Positions 46,475 to 56,690 of a stretch of 64,000 bases of DNA are shown here, one piece after another; positions within the stretch are counted from its first letter, which is position 1, and every line of letters begins with the position of its first letter. Below the pieces are notes generated by a model. The model made no database searches and was not told the origin of the DNA. It was given only the letters and a program-made list of their open reading frames with translations. The translations under genes and the position numbers were made by a program. The stretch lies in assembly GCA_016710165.1 (NCBI GenBank), contig JADJLJ010000004.1:124001-188000 (forward strand). Reading direction: 5' to 3'. This stretch comes from Chitinophagaceae bacterium. GTDB taxonomy: Bacteria; Bacteroidota; Bacteroidia; Chitinophagales; Chitinophagaceae.

Positions 46475-47427
46475 TGGATGTGTGGGAATTCATACATGCT
46501 AAATTATCGGCCACTGTACCCGTGCTGTTGTTATATGTATTGGAGAGCGAAGGAAGTTCGCCGGGAAGAAAAGGATTTAAGATGGCAGTGTCTGCCGACG
46601 GAACATTTTGCGGCACCATTGGCGGAGGTATCATGGAACATAAACTGGTGGAAAAAGCAAAGGACATACTTCGGAAAAATGAAAAGAGTGTTTTACTGTT
46701 GCGGCAGCATCATGATAAGGAACATGCCGGCAATCAGTCGGGGATGATCTGCAGCGGCAGCCAGCTGAATGCGTTCATTCCTGTTTCAACCAATGCCAAA
46801 GGAATTATCGAGGCGGTCATTTCCGGAAAAAAGACCCTCATTGAACTATCGCCACAGGGAATACGACCTGCCAAAGGATCCGTACAGGGACTTCAGTATA
46901 AAACAGATGCTGATTGGTTTTACAGTGAAGCCATCAACGAGCAACCGGTGATACATATAATCGGCGGCGGGCACGTAAGTCTTGCTTTATCGGAACTGAT
47001 GCATTTCCTGGGGTTTTATGTAAACGTATATGATGACAGGCAGGACCTGAATACCATGCAGCAAAATTCCTTTGCTGATGAAAAGCATTCTATCCGCGGC
47101 TATGATGAGATCAATGCCTTCATGGCCCCGGCAGAGAACGATTACGTAGTGGTCATTTCATTTGGTTATCGTACTGATAAGGCTGCCATGAGACAATTGC
47201 TGAAAGGAAAGTTCTTTTACCTGGGGCTGATCGGCAGCGACCGAAAAGTTCAAACCCTGTTCGCTGAATTAAAAGAAGAGGGGATCTCCGCAGAAGTACT
47301 GGCCAGGGTACATGCGCCTGTCGGCATCAATATTTACAGTAAGACAGCACCGGAAATTGCCGTCAGCATTGCCGCCGAGATCATCCGGGAGAAAAATAAG
47401 GACCTGTCTACCGGAAGAAAATACTGA
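46474..47427 (+). CDS. xdhC: XdhC-like molybdenum cofactor maturation protein
   Basis: This is a 317-residue protein. The N-terminal XdhC/CoxI domain has ESEGSSPGRKGFKMAV and GTIGGGIMEHKLVEKA, with a second Cys in QSGMICSGSQL. A C-terminal Rossmann domain begins VIHIIGGGHVSLALSELM. It inserts the sulfurated Mo cofactor into xanthine dehydrogenase and completes the set. Its ATG overlaps the upstream gene's stop, so the two are co-translated. It ends 40 bp before a convergent gene. Confidence 0.93.
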   Translation: MDVWEFIHAKLSATVPVLLLYVLESEGSSPGRKGFKMAVSADGTFCGTIGGGIMEHKLVEKAKDILRKNEKSVLLLRQHHDKEHAGNQSGMICSGSQLNAFIPVSTNAKGIIEAVISGKKTLIELSPQGIRPAKGSVQGLQYKTDADWFYSEAINEQPVIHIIGGGHVSLALSELMHFLGFYVNVYDDRQDLNTMQQNSFADEKHSIRGYDEINAFMAPAENDYVVVISFGYRTDKAAMRQLLKGKFFYLGLIGSDRKVQTLFAELKEEGISAEVLARVHAPVGINIYSKTAPEIAVSIAAEIIREKNKDLSTGRKY

Positions 47428-47466
47428 TCGCAGCAAAAAAGCAACGATATAAAATTCTTCTTTTAA

Positions 47467-50097
47467 CTACCGGACAGAGATCTTTTTCCGGATCACATTG
47501 GACGTTGTTTTATTCATTATCCCGGGCTGTGCTCCACCAATACTGATCATTACCGAACCTTTTGGCTGATATGTTTTTCCTGATTCGTTAACCAACGATA
47601 ATTGTTCAGGCGTTAAAGTGAATGACACGGTCCTGCTTTGTCCTGCTTTCAACGAGATGCGCTGGAACCCTTTGAGGGCTTTAACAGGCGCTTTGGCAAA
47701 CAGATCCAGGTGTGATATATATAACTGGACCACTTCTTCTCCATCCCTTTTCCCGGTATTGGTTATCCTTGCCTTCAAAGTGACATGTTTTCCGGCTTTA
47801 ACGGAAGATGGGATACTGAGCATATCGTAATTAAAACGGGTATAGCTTAGCCCGTAACCAAACGGGTATAATGCTTCGCCGGTAAAATAGCGGTATGTTC
47901 TCCCGGCCATATCGTAGTTGCTGAAATCGGGGAGGTCTGCGTCAGCTTTATAAAAGGTAACCGGTAAACGGCCGGCCGGATTATAATCACCGAACAATAC
48001 ATCTGCTACCGCCATACCCGCACTTTGACCCCCGTACCAGGCATTTACGATGGCGGGTATATTTTCACTTTCCCAGGTAACGGCAAGTGCACTGCCGGTC
48101 ATGATAACAAAGACCACCGGCCTGCCGGTTGCTTTCAGTGCTTTCATCAATTCCGTCTGCACAGCAGGTAATAAGATACTTGTACGGTCACCGCCTTTAA
48201 AACCGGGAACGGCCACCGGCATTTCTTCTCCTTCCAGCTGCGGGGATATACCACCCACAAAAACGATCGCATCAGCATCTTTTACCCGGTTGGCAAGAGC
48301 AGCAAAATCAGTCTTTACATAGTGGCCCGATCTGAGCCGGATAAATGCATTGCCTTCTGATTGACAGAATTCCACGGTTATTTTATAATGACCGTCTTTG
48401 TTTACAGGTAATTGAAATTGTTTGCTGCCTGAGCGGTTCCTGGGCCATGCATTGACCATGAGGGAATCGTTTATAAAAATGCGGTAGCCATCGTCTCCTT
48501 CGATCTCGAAATTCATCTGTTCGTCTTTTGCAGCAACCAGGGTGGTGGTATAGCGGGCTGAATAGTGTGTACTTCCAACTTCCGGCGCGGGGGCTTGTCC
48601 CTCGTTCCAGTAATGGTCGATCTCGTTGTCGGTGGTTGTATAGACCGGCTCGCCTTCTAATTTTTCATTATTGAAATATTCCGCTTTTACGCCAAGCCTG
48701 TTGCCGGCACTGAAACGGGTACGGAGGTTTTCATACAGCATCAGTGTATCACTGGCATAGCCGACTGCATTTTCATAAACCACTTCTGTATTTGCACCGG
48801 TTTTTTCTTTTATACCTTCCAATACGGAGATGACCTTTGAAGGGGTTCCGTTGTAATTACCCAGTACAGAGATCTTATTATCTGCATTGGGCCCAAGCAC
48901 AACGATTTTCTTTAATTTTTTTGAAAGGGGCAATGTGTTGTTCTCATTCCGGAGCAGGACGATGGATTGCTGTGCCATTTTCAACGCATGGGCTTTGTGT
49001 TCCGGGGCCTCCAGTTTGGAGAAAGGGATCTGTGCGTATTTCACCTTAGAACCCGGATCGAACATACCCAGGCGGAAGCGGATGGCGAACAGCCTTTTTA
49101 ATGATACGTCCAGTTGTTCTTCTTTGATCAACCCGTTCTTTACCGCATCGAACAATGTTCTGTAAACGGAGTTGCCGCATTCCAGGTCGGTGCCGTGTAT
49201 TACGGCGTCCACGGCGGCACTGGTCAGATCCTTATGGGTCTTATGATACCGGAAAAAATCATCCACGGCCCAGCAGTCACTGGTTACATAGCCGGTAAAC
49301 TTCCATTGATTTCGGAGAATATCATTCATTAACAGGTCGTTGGCGCAGCAAGGTTGCGTATTGATGGCATTATACGCACACATCACACCTGCCACTTTAG
49401 CATCCACAACCAGTTCTTTAAAAGCAGGTAAATAAGTATCCCAAAGATCATAGGCAGACGGATTAAAATTATCCGAGTGCCGGGTTGACTCTGGTCCACT
49501 GTGAACAGCAAAGTGTTTGGCACAGGCTGCAGCTTTTAAATACTTCGGGTCATCGCCCTGCAAGCCGTGCACGAATGCTCTTGCCAGCATAGAGGTCAGG
49601 AAAGGATCTTCCCCATAGGTTTCCTGTCCGCGGCCCCAGCGTGGGTCACGGAAAATATTGATATTAGGCGTCCAGTATGTTAATCCCTGGTACCTGTTGC
49701 CGATGCTGTTGGTCTCGAAGGCCTTATTATAAATGGCTCTTCCTTCGGTTGCAGAATAATCAGCCATGCGGCGCAGGGAGTTGGTATCCCATGTTGCGGC
49801 CATGGCGATCGCCTGTGGGAAAGAGGTTGTCTTGTACGGCGTTCTTGCCACGCCGTGCAGCACTTCATTCCACCATTCATAAGCCGGTATGCCCAGGCGG
49901 GGAATGGCCGGAGCAGCATTAAGCATCTGTGCCACTTTTTCTTCAAGGGTTAACCGGCTCACCAGGTCATTGACCCGTTGCTCAACGGGCAGGTTGGCAT
50001 CCCACATGGGGAATGATCTTTTGTCCTGCGCATGAACGCCAGCTGCCAAAAACAAAGCAATGGTCAACAGCACAGGAGTGATTACTGATCTTGTCAT
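47467..50097 (-). CDS. Glycoside hydrolase family 3 beta-xylosidase/glucosidase with PA14
   Basis: This is an 876-residue secreted enzyme; the signal peptide MTRSVITPVLLTIALFLAAGVHA is followed by the mature protein. The GH3 N-terminal barrel contains WWNEVLHGVAR, KHFAVHSGPE and VTSDCWAVDDFF, where the Asp of SDC is the nucleophile (~residue 285). The C-terminal GH3 domain starts IVLLRNENNTLPL. A PA14 lectin-like domain is inserted (about residues 450-600, RLGVKAEYFNN...WEGQAPAP-like). An FN3-like domain ends the protein. This architecture is typical of xylan 1,4-beta-xylosidases. It would release xylose for the adjacent xylA/xylB genes, which diverge from it. Confidence 0.93.
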   Translation of the reverse strand: MTRSVITPVLLTIALFLAAGVHAQDKRSFPMWDANLPVEQRVNDLVSRLTLEEKVAQMLNAAPAIPRLGIPAYEWWNEVLHGVARTPYKTTSFPQAIAMAATWDTNSLRRMADYSATEGRAIYNKAFETNSIGNRYQGLTYWTPNINIFRDPRWGRGQETYGEDPFLTSMLARAFVHGLQGDDPKYLKAAACAKHFAVHSGPESTRHSDNFNPSAYDLWDTYLPAFKELVVDAKVAGVMCAYNAINTQPCCANDLLMNDILRNQWKFTGYVTSDCWAVDDFFRYHKTHKDLTSAAVDAVIHGTDLECGNSVYRTLFDAVKNGLIKEEQLDVSLKRLFAIRFRLGMFDPGSKVKYAQIPFSKLEAPEHKAHALKMAQQSIVLLRNENNTLPLSKKLKKIVVLGPNADNKISVLGNYNGTPSKVISVLEGIKEKTGANTEVVYENAVGYASDTLMLYENLRTRFSAGNRLGVKAEYFNNEKLEGEPVYTTTDNEIDHYWNEGQAPAPEVGSTHYSARYTTTLVAAKDEQMNFEIEGDDGYRIFINDSLMVNAWPRNRSGSKQFQLPVNKDGHYKITVEFCQSEGNAFIRLRSGHYVKTDFAALANRVKDADAIVFVGGISPQLEGEEMPVAVPGFKGGDRTSILLPAVQTELMKALKATGRPVVFVIMTGSALAVTWESENIPAIVNAWYGGQSAGMAVADVLFGDYNPAGRLPVTFYKADADLPDFSNYDMAGRTYRYFTGEALYPFGYGLSYTRFNYDMLSIPSSVKAGKHVTLKARITNTGKRDGEEVVQLYISHLDLFAKAPVKALKGFQRISLKAGQSRTVSFTLTPEQLSLVNESGKTYQPKGSVMISIGGAQPGIMNKTTSNVIRKKISVR

Positions 50098-50276
50098 TTT
50101 ATTATTATTCTGAAATGTTTATTTTATCCTGCCCCATCTTATAAATGAACATCAGGTTTATGGAGGCAATCTGGTCTCTTACACGAAGCCTTAAGAAGAA
50201 CGAAAATAGCATTCCCTGTCCTTCTTTTTTTAGATTTCATCAGCCATTTTAAATAAATTTAGGGATTATAAAAAAT

Positions 50277-51808
50277 ATGCTGTTGTTAGGGATCGATCTG
50301 GGCACTTCTTCTGTAAAGGTTTCTGTACTGGATGCAGCAACACAAAACTGTATTGCCTCCGTTCAATACCCCGAAACGGAAGCAGGTATCATTTCCCTGC
50401 ATCCCGGCTGGGCCGAACAAAGTCCCGAAGGATGGTGGGAGAATGTAAGACAGGCCATACTGAAATGCCATGCCACCAGGCTATATGTTCCGCAGGATAT
50501 TGCTGCCATCGGCATCGCCTACCAGATGCATGGCCTGGTGCTGGTGGATGAGGACCAGCAGGTGTTGCGCAATTCCATCATCTGGTGCGACAGCCGTGCT
50601 GTTGAGACCGGCGATGAAGCTTTTGCAAACATCGGAAAAGAAAAATGTTTGTATCACTTACTAAACTCTCCCGGAAATTTCACTGCCTCCAAACTGGCAT
50701 GGGTCAAAAAGAATGAACCGGCCATTTTTGAAAAGGTCGACAAGGTCATGCTGCCCGGTGATTTTATTGCGATGAAACTGACCGGCTCCATTACCACAAC
50801 CGTTTCTGCACTTTCTGAAGGGATCTTCTGGGATTTCCGGAGCAACGGTATTTCAAAAGATGTTACTGATCATTTTGGTTTTGACCGGTCTGTGTTTCCT
50901 GCCATCAATGCAGTATTCTCACCACACGGGCAATTAAAAGATACGGTTGCAGCAGGGTTGACTTTAAAGCCAGGCATACCGGTCACCTATAAAGCGGGTG
51001 ATCAGCCGAACAATGCACTTTCATTGAATGTATTGCAGCCCGGGGAAGTGGCTGCCACGGCCGGTACCAGCGGCGTTATTTACGGAGTAAGCGATCAACT
51101 GGAATATGATCAGCAGTCAAGGATCAACAGTTTTGCACATGTAAATCACCCGGCTCCCTCTCCTTTGGAGAGGGCGGGGGTGAGGCCCGCATAGGCATTT
51201 TATTATGCATCAACGGAGCCGGAATTTTTAACCGATGGATAAAGAACCTGTTTGGTGCTAACCGTACTTATTCCGAACTGAATCATGCAGCCGCTCCTAT
51301 TGGCCCTGGCGCAAATGGTCTGATGGCGCTCCCTTTTGGCAATGGGGCAGAGCGTATGCTGAATAATAAGGTGGTGGGTGCACATTTTAAAAACCTTGAT
51401 TTTAATATTCATACGGGAGCGCATTTAGTAAGGGCGGCACAGGAAGGGGTTGCTTTTGCATTCCGCTATGGATTAGATATTATGCGGGAGAACGGCATGC
51501 AGCCTTCCGTCATAAGGGCAGGAAGAACGAACCTCTTTTTGAGCGATGTGTTTACCAGGACATTTGTGAACAGCACACAGGTGCCCGTGGAATTTTATGA
51601 AGGAGACGGAAGTTACGGCGCTGCCATCGGTGCCGGTATTGGTGCCGGCATCTTTAAAGATACTAAGGAGGCTTTCGGTAACCGGAAGCCCGTTGGTTCT
51701 GTAGAACCCGAAAGTCGCAATATCCATGAAGAACTTTACCAGCAATGGAAATGTTTTTTAAATGAAAGATCCGGCAGCATAAAAAATGAATTAATCAATA
51801 TAGCTTAA
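50277..51808 (+). pseudogene. xylB: Xylulokinase, interrupted by a repeat insertion and frame change
   Basis: The first frame (from 50277) has LLGIDLGTSSVKVSVLDAAT, AYQMHGLVLVDE and WCDSRAVETG, the sugar kinase phosphate and substrate motifs. It ends at 51194 in PSPLERAGVRPA, encoded by the dispersed repeat at 51149-51187. The rest of the protein (IGILLCINGAGIFNRW ... GAERMLNNK ... SYGAAIGAGI) follows in another frame. If the G5 run at 51176-51180 had six Gs the frame would be continuous through the repeat, giving a ~511-residue protein. Either the gene is broken by the insertion or the sequence has a 1-base error. It normally phosphorylates D-xylulose after XylA. Confidence 0.85.
51149..51187. 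repeat. CCCGGCTCCCTCTCC repeat inserted in xylB
   Basis: The hairpin CCCTCTCCTTTGGAGAGGG followed by cgggggtgaggc is shared in form with the insertion in the dipeptidase gene. It lies in the region between the two actin-like ATPase halves of xylulokinase. Confidence 0.75.
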
Positions 51809-51822
51809 CCAAAAAAAAGAAG

Positions 51823-53166
51823 ATGAAAATTGTAGCAGGACAGCATGAATTCTTTAAAGGCATTCCGCAAATAAAATACGAAGGAAGGGATTCAGACAAC
51901 CCAATGGCATTCCGCTGGTATGATGAGAATAAACTGGTAGCCGGCAAACCCATGAAAGAACATTTGCGCTTTGCCTGTGCCTACTGGCATTCCTTTGTTG
52001 GCAGCGGCGCCGATCCTTTTGGCGAGCCCACGCATATTTTTCCCTGGGATAATATTTCGACAGGCTCAGTACGGGATGCGGTGGAAAAGGCAAAAGACAA
52101 AGCAGATGCCGCATTCGAATTCATGACCAAACTCGGTTTGCCATTTTATTGCTTTCACGATGTGGATGCGGTAGAATATACCAATGATGTTGCTGATAAC
52201 GAAAGACGCCTGCAGGCGATCACTGCTTACCTGAAAGAAAAGCAGGACGCCAGCGGCGTAAGATTATTATGGGGTACCGCCAATCTGTTCTCCAACAAAC
52301 GATATATGAATGGTGCTGCCACCAATCCCGACTTTCATGTGCTGGCACACGCAGGAGCGCAGGTAAAGGCAGCATTGGATGCCACCATTGCACTGGGTGG
52401 TGAGAATTATGTTTTCTGGGGAGGAAGGGAAGGATACATGAGCCTGCTGAACACGAACATGAAAAGGGAGAAAGAACATTTTGCCCGCTTCCTGCACACT
52501 GCAAAGGATTATGCAAGAAGGAACGGTTTCAAAGGGAAATTCTTCATTGAACCAAAACCCTGCGAACCATCCAAACACCAGTACGATTATGATTGCGAAA
52601 CAGTGATCGGCTTCTTACGTCAATATGACCTGTTAAATGATTTCAGTCTGAATATTGAAGTGAACCACGCAACCCTTGCCGGTCACACATTCCAGCATGA
52701 GTTACAGGTAGCTGCCGATGCAGGCCTGCTTGGAAGCATGGATGCCAACCGCGGTGATTACCAGAACGGATGGGATACGGACCAGTTCCCCAATAACATC
52801 AACGAACTGGCAGAAGCCATGCTGGTCATCCTGGAGGCCGGTGGTTTTAAAGGAGGCGGTATCAACTTCGATGCGAAGATCCGCCGTAACTCCACCGATG
52901 CGGAAGACCTGTTTCATGCGCACATCGGGGGTATGGATGCGTTTGCAAGGGCATTGATCATAGCGGATAATATTTTACAAAGATCAGACTATAAAAAAAT
53001 AAGAACAGAAAGATATGCATCCTTCGACGGCGGTAAAGGAAAAGAATACGAAGCAGGAAAATTATCGCTGGAAGACCTGAGAAACTATGCCATTGAAAAC
53101 GGGGAGCCAACGGTCATCAGTGGCAAGCAGGAGTACCTGGAGAATATCATTAACCGGTTTATTTAG
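51823..53166 (+). CDS. xylA: Xylose isomerase
   Basis: This is a 447-residue protein of normal class II length. The signature regions include FCFHDVDAVEYTNDVADNE (catalytic His), VFWGGREGYMSLLNTNMKREKEHFARFL, FIEPKPCEPSKHQYD with metal ligands and SMDANRGDYQNGWDTDQFPNN. It interconverts xylose and xylulose. It lies 14 bp after xylB and shares its likely promoter. Confidence 0.96.
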   Translation: MKIVAGQHEFFKGIPQIKYEGRDSDNPMAFRWYDENKLVAGKPMKEHLRFACAYWHSFVGSGADPFGEPTHIFPWDNISTGSVRDAVEKAKDKADAAFEFMTKLGLPFYCFHDVDAVEYTNDVADNERRLQAITAYLKEKQDASGVRLLWGTANLFSNKRYMNGAATNPDFHVLAHAGAQVKAALDATIALGGENYVFWGGREGYMSLLNTNMKREKEHFARFLHTAKDYARRNGFKGKFFIEPKPCEPSKHQYDYDCETVIGFLRQYDLLNDFSLNIEVNHATLAGHTFQHELQVAADAGLLGSMDANRGDYQNGWDTDQFPNNINELAEAMLVILEAGGFKGGGINFDAKIRRNSTDAEDLFHAHIGGMDAFARALIIADNILQRSDYKKIRTERYASFDGGKGKEYEAGKLSLEDLRNYAIENGEPTVISGKQEYLENIINRFI

Positions 53167-53285
53167 TAGTAAGCTGCAAGGGGGAAGCTACAAGGGACAG
53201 GCATGCAGACTTAAAACAGACTGACCAGGAAAAAGAGGTTATTAATTTAAGACTTGCCCCCTTGAGGCTTGTGTCTTGCAGCTTC
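53167..53285. repeat. Intergenic oligomer array (GCTGCAAG/CTTGCAGC words)
   Basis: The 153-bp gap between xylA and the symporter contains TAAGCTGCAAG, GAAGCTACAAG, then TTGCCCCCTTGAGGCTTG and TCTTGCAGCTTC. These form a loose inverted repeat. Confidence 0.5.
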
Positions 53286-53319
53286 TTTAAAAATATTATA
53301 AAACCAAAACGCAACGCTC

Positions 53320-54966
53320 ATGAATTTTCTCGGCACAGTTGACTGGATATTCCTTATCCTGTATATGTTGGTGATAGCCGGCATTTCCATATGGTCCATC
53401 CGGAAGAGTAAGGATTCGCCAACGGATTATTTCCTGGCCAACCGTAATCTTGGCTGGTGGGTGATCGGTGCTTCTATACTTGCTTCCAACGTAGGTTCTG
53501 AACATATCGTGGGCCTGGCCGGATCAGCCGGTTCATCCGGAACGGTGCTGGGGCATTACGAATTGCACTCCTGGATCGTTTTAATATTGGGCTGGGTGTT
53601 TGTTCCTTTTTACATGCGCAGCATGGTGTATACAATGCCCGAGTTCCTGGAAAGAAGATTCAATGCAAAGTCAAGGCGTTTGTTATCGGTCATTCAATTG
53701 CTCAGTTACGTCATTGCCAAAGCATCGGTAACCATTTTTGCGGGTGCATTGGTGTTTAACCAGATACTGGGCGTAGAGTTCTGGACAGGCGCCATTATCC
53801 TGGTGGTGGTAACAGGCGTGTATACCATTTTCGGAGGTCTCCATGCCGTAATGTATACCGAAGCGATACAGGCTTTTGTTTTATTGATCGGTTCGGCCGT
53901 TCTGTTATTTGTAGGCCTTGATAAAGTGGGAGGCTGGAATGCGTTGATGAACGAATTCCCGAAGGACAAACTGAATATGTTCCGTCCGCTCAGCGATCCT
54001 GAATTTCCGTGGCTGGGTATTTTATTTGCATCGCCCATTGTGGGTATCTGGTATTGGTGTACCGACCAGCATATCGTGCAGCGATGCCTTGCCGGAAGGA
54101 ATGAACAACAGGCAAGACGGGGAACGATCTTTGCGGCTTACTTAAAACTACTTCCGTTCTTTATATTTCTTATCCCTGGTTTGATCGCTTATGTGTTACA
54201 CGCAAAAGGACAGTTAACATTGCCGCTTAATGCCGACGGACAAACCGACTATAACGCGGCTTTTCCTGCCATGGTGGAACAGATCATGCCGATGGGCCTT
54301 AGAGGTCTGCTGGCAGGAGGTCTGCTGGCAGCGCTGATGGCTTCACTGGCTTCGGTGTATAATGCATGCTCTACGTTATTTACAATGGATATTTACCAGA
54401 AAATGAAACCCGAAGCGGACGAAAAAGAATTGGTAAGGGTGGGTCGTATTGCAACAGGCGTAGTGGTAATACTGGGCATGGTATGGATACCGATGATGGG
54501 CCGCATTTCCAGTACACTGTATACCTACCTGCAAAGTGTGCAGTCTTACCTGGCGCCGCCCATTGCAGCGGTATTCTTATTAGGCGTATTCTTTAAGCGC
54601 CTGAATGCAAAAGGAGCTTATGCCGCCATGGTGGTAGGTTTCGTTCTGGGCCTTATTAAACTTACACTCGAATTGTTTAAGAATGACCTGGGTGGATTCC
54701 TGTACGATTTTGCCACCATTAACTTCCTGTATTTCTGTATTTACTTATTCCTGTTTTCTATAGCGGTAATGGTGCTGGTAAGCCTGCTTACTCCAAAACC
54801 ATCTGAAGAACAGATAAAGGGATTGACCTTTGCCACCACAGTAGCAGAAGACAAAGTGGCCAGCCGTGCAAGCTGGAACAGCCTCGATGTTATACTGTCA
54901 TTGATCATTGTGGCCATTATCGTATCTGTATTCATTTATTTCTCTCCATTGGGAATCGCTAAGTAA
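53320..54966 (+). CDS. Sodium/solute (sugar) symporter, SSS family
   Basis: This is a 548-residue protein with about 13-14 helices. It begins with a DWIFLILYMLVIAGISIWSI helix, then the SSS-type DYFLANRNLGWWVIGASILASNVGSEHIVGLAGSAG and the LSYVIAKASVTIFAGALVFNQ region. The late GLLAGGLLAALMASLASVYNACSTLFTMDIY stretch is the diagnostic Na+-site helix. It resembles vSGLT-type transporters. Its place between xylA and uxuA suggests xylose or hexuronate uptake. Confidence 0.9.
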   Translation: MNFLGTVDWIFLILYMLVIAGISIWSIRKSKDSPTDYFLANRNLGWWVIGASILASNVGSEHIVGLAGSAGSSGTVLGHYELHSWIVLILGWVFVPFYMRSMVYTMPEFLERRFNAKSRRLLSVIQLLSYVIAKASVTIFAGALVFNQILGVEFWTGAIILVVVTGVYTIFGGLHAVMYTEAIQAFVLLIGSAVLLFVGLDKVGGWNALMNEFPKDKLNMFRPLSDPEFPWLGILFASPIVGIWYWCTDQHIVQRCLAGRNEQQARRGTIFAAYLKLLPFFIFLIPGLIAYVLHAKGQLTLPLNADGQTDYNAAFPAMVEQIMPMGLRGLLAGGLLAALMASLASVYNACSTLFTMDIYQKMKPEADEKELVRVGRIATGVVVILGMVWIPMMGRISSTLYTYLQSVQSYLAPPIAAVFLLGVFFKRLNAKGAYAAMVVGFVLGLIKLTLELFKNDLGGFLYDFATINFLYFCIYLFLFSIAVMVLVSLLTPKPSEEQIKGLTFATTVAEDKVASRASWNSLDVILSLIIVAIIVSVFIYFSPLGIAK

Positions 54967-55009
54967 TCATTCTGAAAATTGTAAAATTCGGTTTATTGGT
55001 TGCAGGGAT

Positions 55010-55441
55010 GTTTTCTTTCCCCCTTTCAAAGCCGCCATCCAGGAAGGCAGGGGCATGAATGTAATGGCTACCTATAATAAGCTGTGGGGAATGCCGGCGC
55101 ACATCAACAAACACCTGCTTACAGATATTCTGAGAAAAGAGAGGGGTTTTAACGGTGTGGTGGTTTCTGATTATTCCGCCGGAAGGGCGCTGAAGTGGTA
55201 CAGATGTATATCCGGGATGATTACGCATCGGTTACAAGACCCGTGAAGGAATTGAAAGGCTTTAAGAAGATATGGCTTGAGCCCGGGCAATCTCAAACAG
55301 TTAACTTCACCATCGATAAAGAACTGCTTTCTTTTTTTTGATGCCAACGTGAAATGGACAGCAGAGCCGGGTGATTTTACCGTGATGGCTTGGACCGCTT
55401 CTGATAAAACGGAAAATATTAAGTTTGTCCTTGTTAAGTAA
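55010..55441 (+). pseudogene. GH3 beta-glucosidase relic with large internal deletion
   Basis: Positions ~55010-55185 encode a fragment of the GH3 catalytic barrel (PPFKAAIQEGRGMNVMATYN, HINKHLLTDILRKE, GFNGVVVSDYS, the nucleophile region). Without any intervening enzyme the sequence jumps, in another frame, to GAEVVQMYIRDDYASVTRPV, the start of the GH3 C-terminal FN3-like domain. It then crosses a T8 run (55332-55339) into a third frame ending WTASDKTENIKFVLVK. Roughly 500 residues are gone. It is clearly non-functional as a hydrolase. Confidence 0.85.
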
Positions 55442-55490
55442 GTTGCTTGGCACCGGGAATAATAAATTAACCAGATAAACCCATACGCTC

Positions 55491-56675
55491 ATGTTGTTGC
55501 AGCAAACCATGCGCTGGTTCGGACCGAATGATGCCGTCGGCCTCCGGGATATACGGCAGGCCGGTTGCAGCGGCGTGGTAACAGCCCTGCATCATATTCC
55601 TGTTGGGGAAGTGTGGAGTGTTGAAGATATAAATAAAAGAAAAAAGATCATCGAAGATGCAGGATTGACATGGACGGTCATTGAAAGTCTGCCGGTGCAT
55701 GAAGACATTAAAAAACAAAGCGGCGCTTTTCTTCAATATATTGAAAACTACAGAACGAGCTTACGCAATGTTGCCTCCTGCGGCTTAAAAGTGGTCACCT
55801 ATAATTTCATGCCCATACTTGACTGGTTACGGACGGATGTTTCGTATGCCATGCCGGATGGCAGCAGGGCCCTGTATTTTGAACGGGCTGCATTCATTGC
55901 ATTCGACCTGTTCTTGCTGAAACGACCCGGCGCTGAAAAGGATTATACAGACGAAGAAATAAAAAAAGCGACCGCACGGTTTGCGATAATGAATGAAGCA
56001 GAAAAAGAGAGATTGTTCCGCAATGCCATGCTGGGCCTGCCGGGCAGCGATGAAGCATTTACACCCGGACAGGTTTTAACTGCATTAAAAACCTATGAAG
56101 GTATCAATGCCCAAAAACTGCAGCAGCATCTTTTCTTTTTTCTTAAACAGGTAGTTCCGGTTGCGGAAGCATGTGGCCTGCAAATGGCCATTCACCCCGA
56201 CGATCCGCCTTATCCGATTCTTGGATTGCCAAGAGTGGTAAGTACAGAACAGGATGCGCTGGATATTATCCGGTCGGTACCTTCACCGGCAAACGGACTT
56301 TGTTTTTGCACGGGTTCTTTTGGAGCAAGGGCGGATAATGACCTGGTAAGCATGATACAGCGCTTTGCCGATAATATTCACTTTCTTCACCTGCGTAACA
56401 CAAAGCGGGATTCAGAAGGTAATTTTTACGAAGCAGATCACCTGGCCGGCGACACAGACATGTATGCCGTTATGAAAGAAGTGGTACAGCTGATGAAGCG
56501 GCGGAATGTTTCCCTGCCCATGCGGCCCGACCATGGCCACCAGATGCTGGATGACCTGGATAAGACCCCTTATCCCGGTTACAGTGCTATCGGGCGTTTG
56601 CGTGGACTGGCAGAATTACGTGGGCTGGAACTGGGCATTTACCGTTCTTTGTACCCGGGGGATAAACTGAATTAA
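55491..56675 (+). CDS. uxuA: Mannonate dehydratase
   Basis: This is a 394-residue protein of normal length. TMRWFGPNDAVGLRDIRQAG and GCSGVVTALHHIPVGEVW open the barrel. RTSLRNVASCGLKVVTYNFMPILDWLRTD, MAIHPDDPPYPILGLPRV, NGLCFCTGSFGAR, FLHLRNT and MRPDHGHQMLDD supply the metal and catalytic residues. It dehydrates D-mannonate to 2-keto-3-deoxygluconate in glucuronate degradation, consistent with glucuronoxylan use together with the xylose genes. Confidence 0.95.
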   Translation: MLLQQTMRWFGPNDAVGLRDIRQAGCSGVVTALHHIPVGEVWSVEDINKRKKIIEDAGLTWTVIESLPVHEDIKKQSGAFLQYIENYRTSLRNVASCGLKVVTYNFMPILDWLRTDVSYAMPDGSRALYFERAAFIAFDLFLLKRPGAEKDYTDEEIKKATARFAIMNEAEKERLFRNAMLGLPGSDEAFTPGQVLTALKTYEGINAQKLQQHLFFFLKQVVPVAEACGLQMAIHPDDPPYPILGLPRVVSTEQDALDIIRSVPSPANGLCFCTGSFGARADNDLVSMIQRFADNIHFLHLRNTKRDSEGNFYEADHLAGDTDMYAVMKEVVQLMKRRNVSLPMRPDHGHQMLDDLDKTPYPGYSAIGRLRGLAELRGLELGIYRSLYPGDKLN

Positions 56676-56690
56676 CAAGATTGATTAGAA

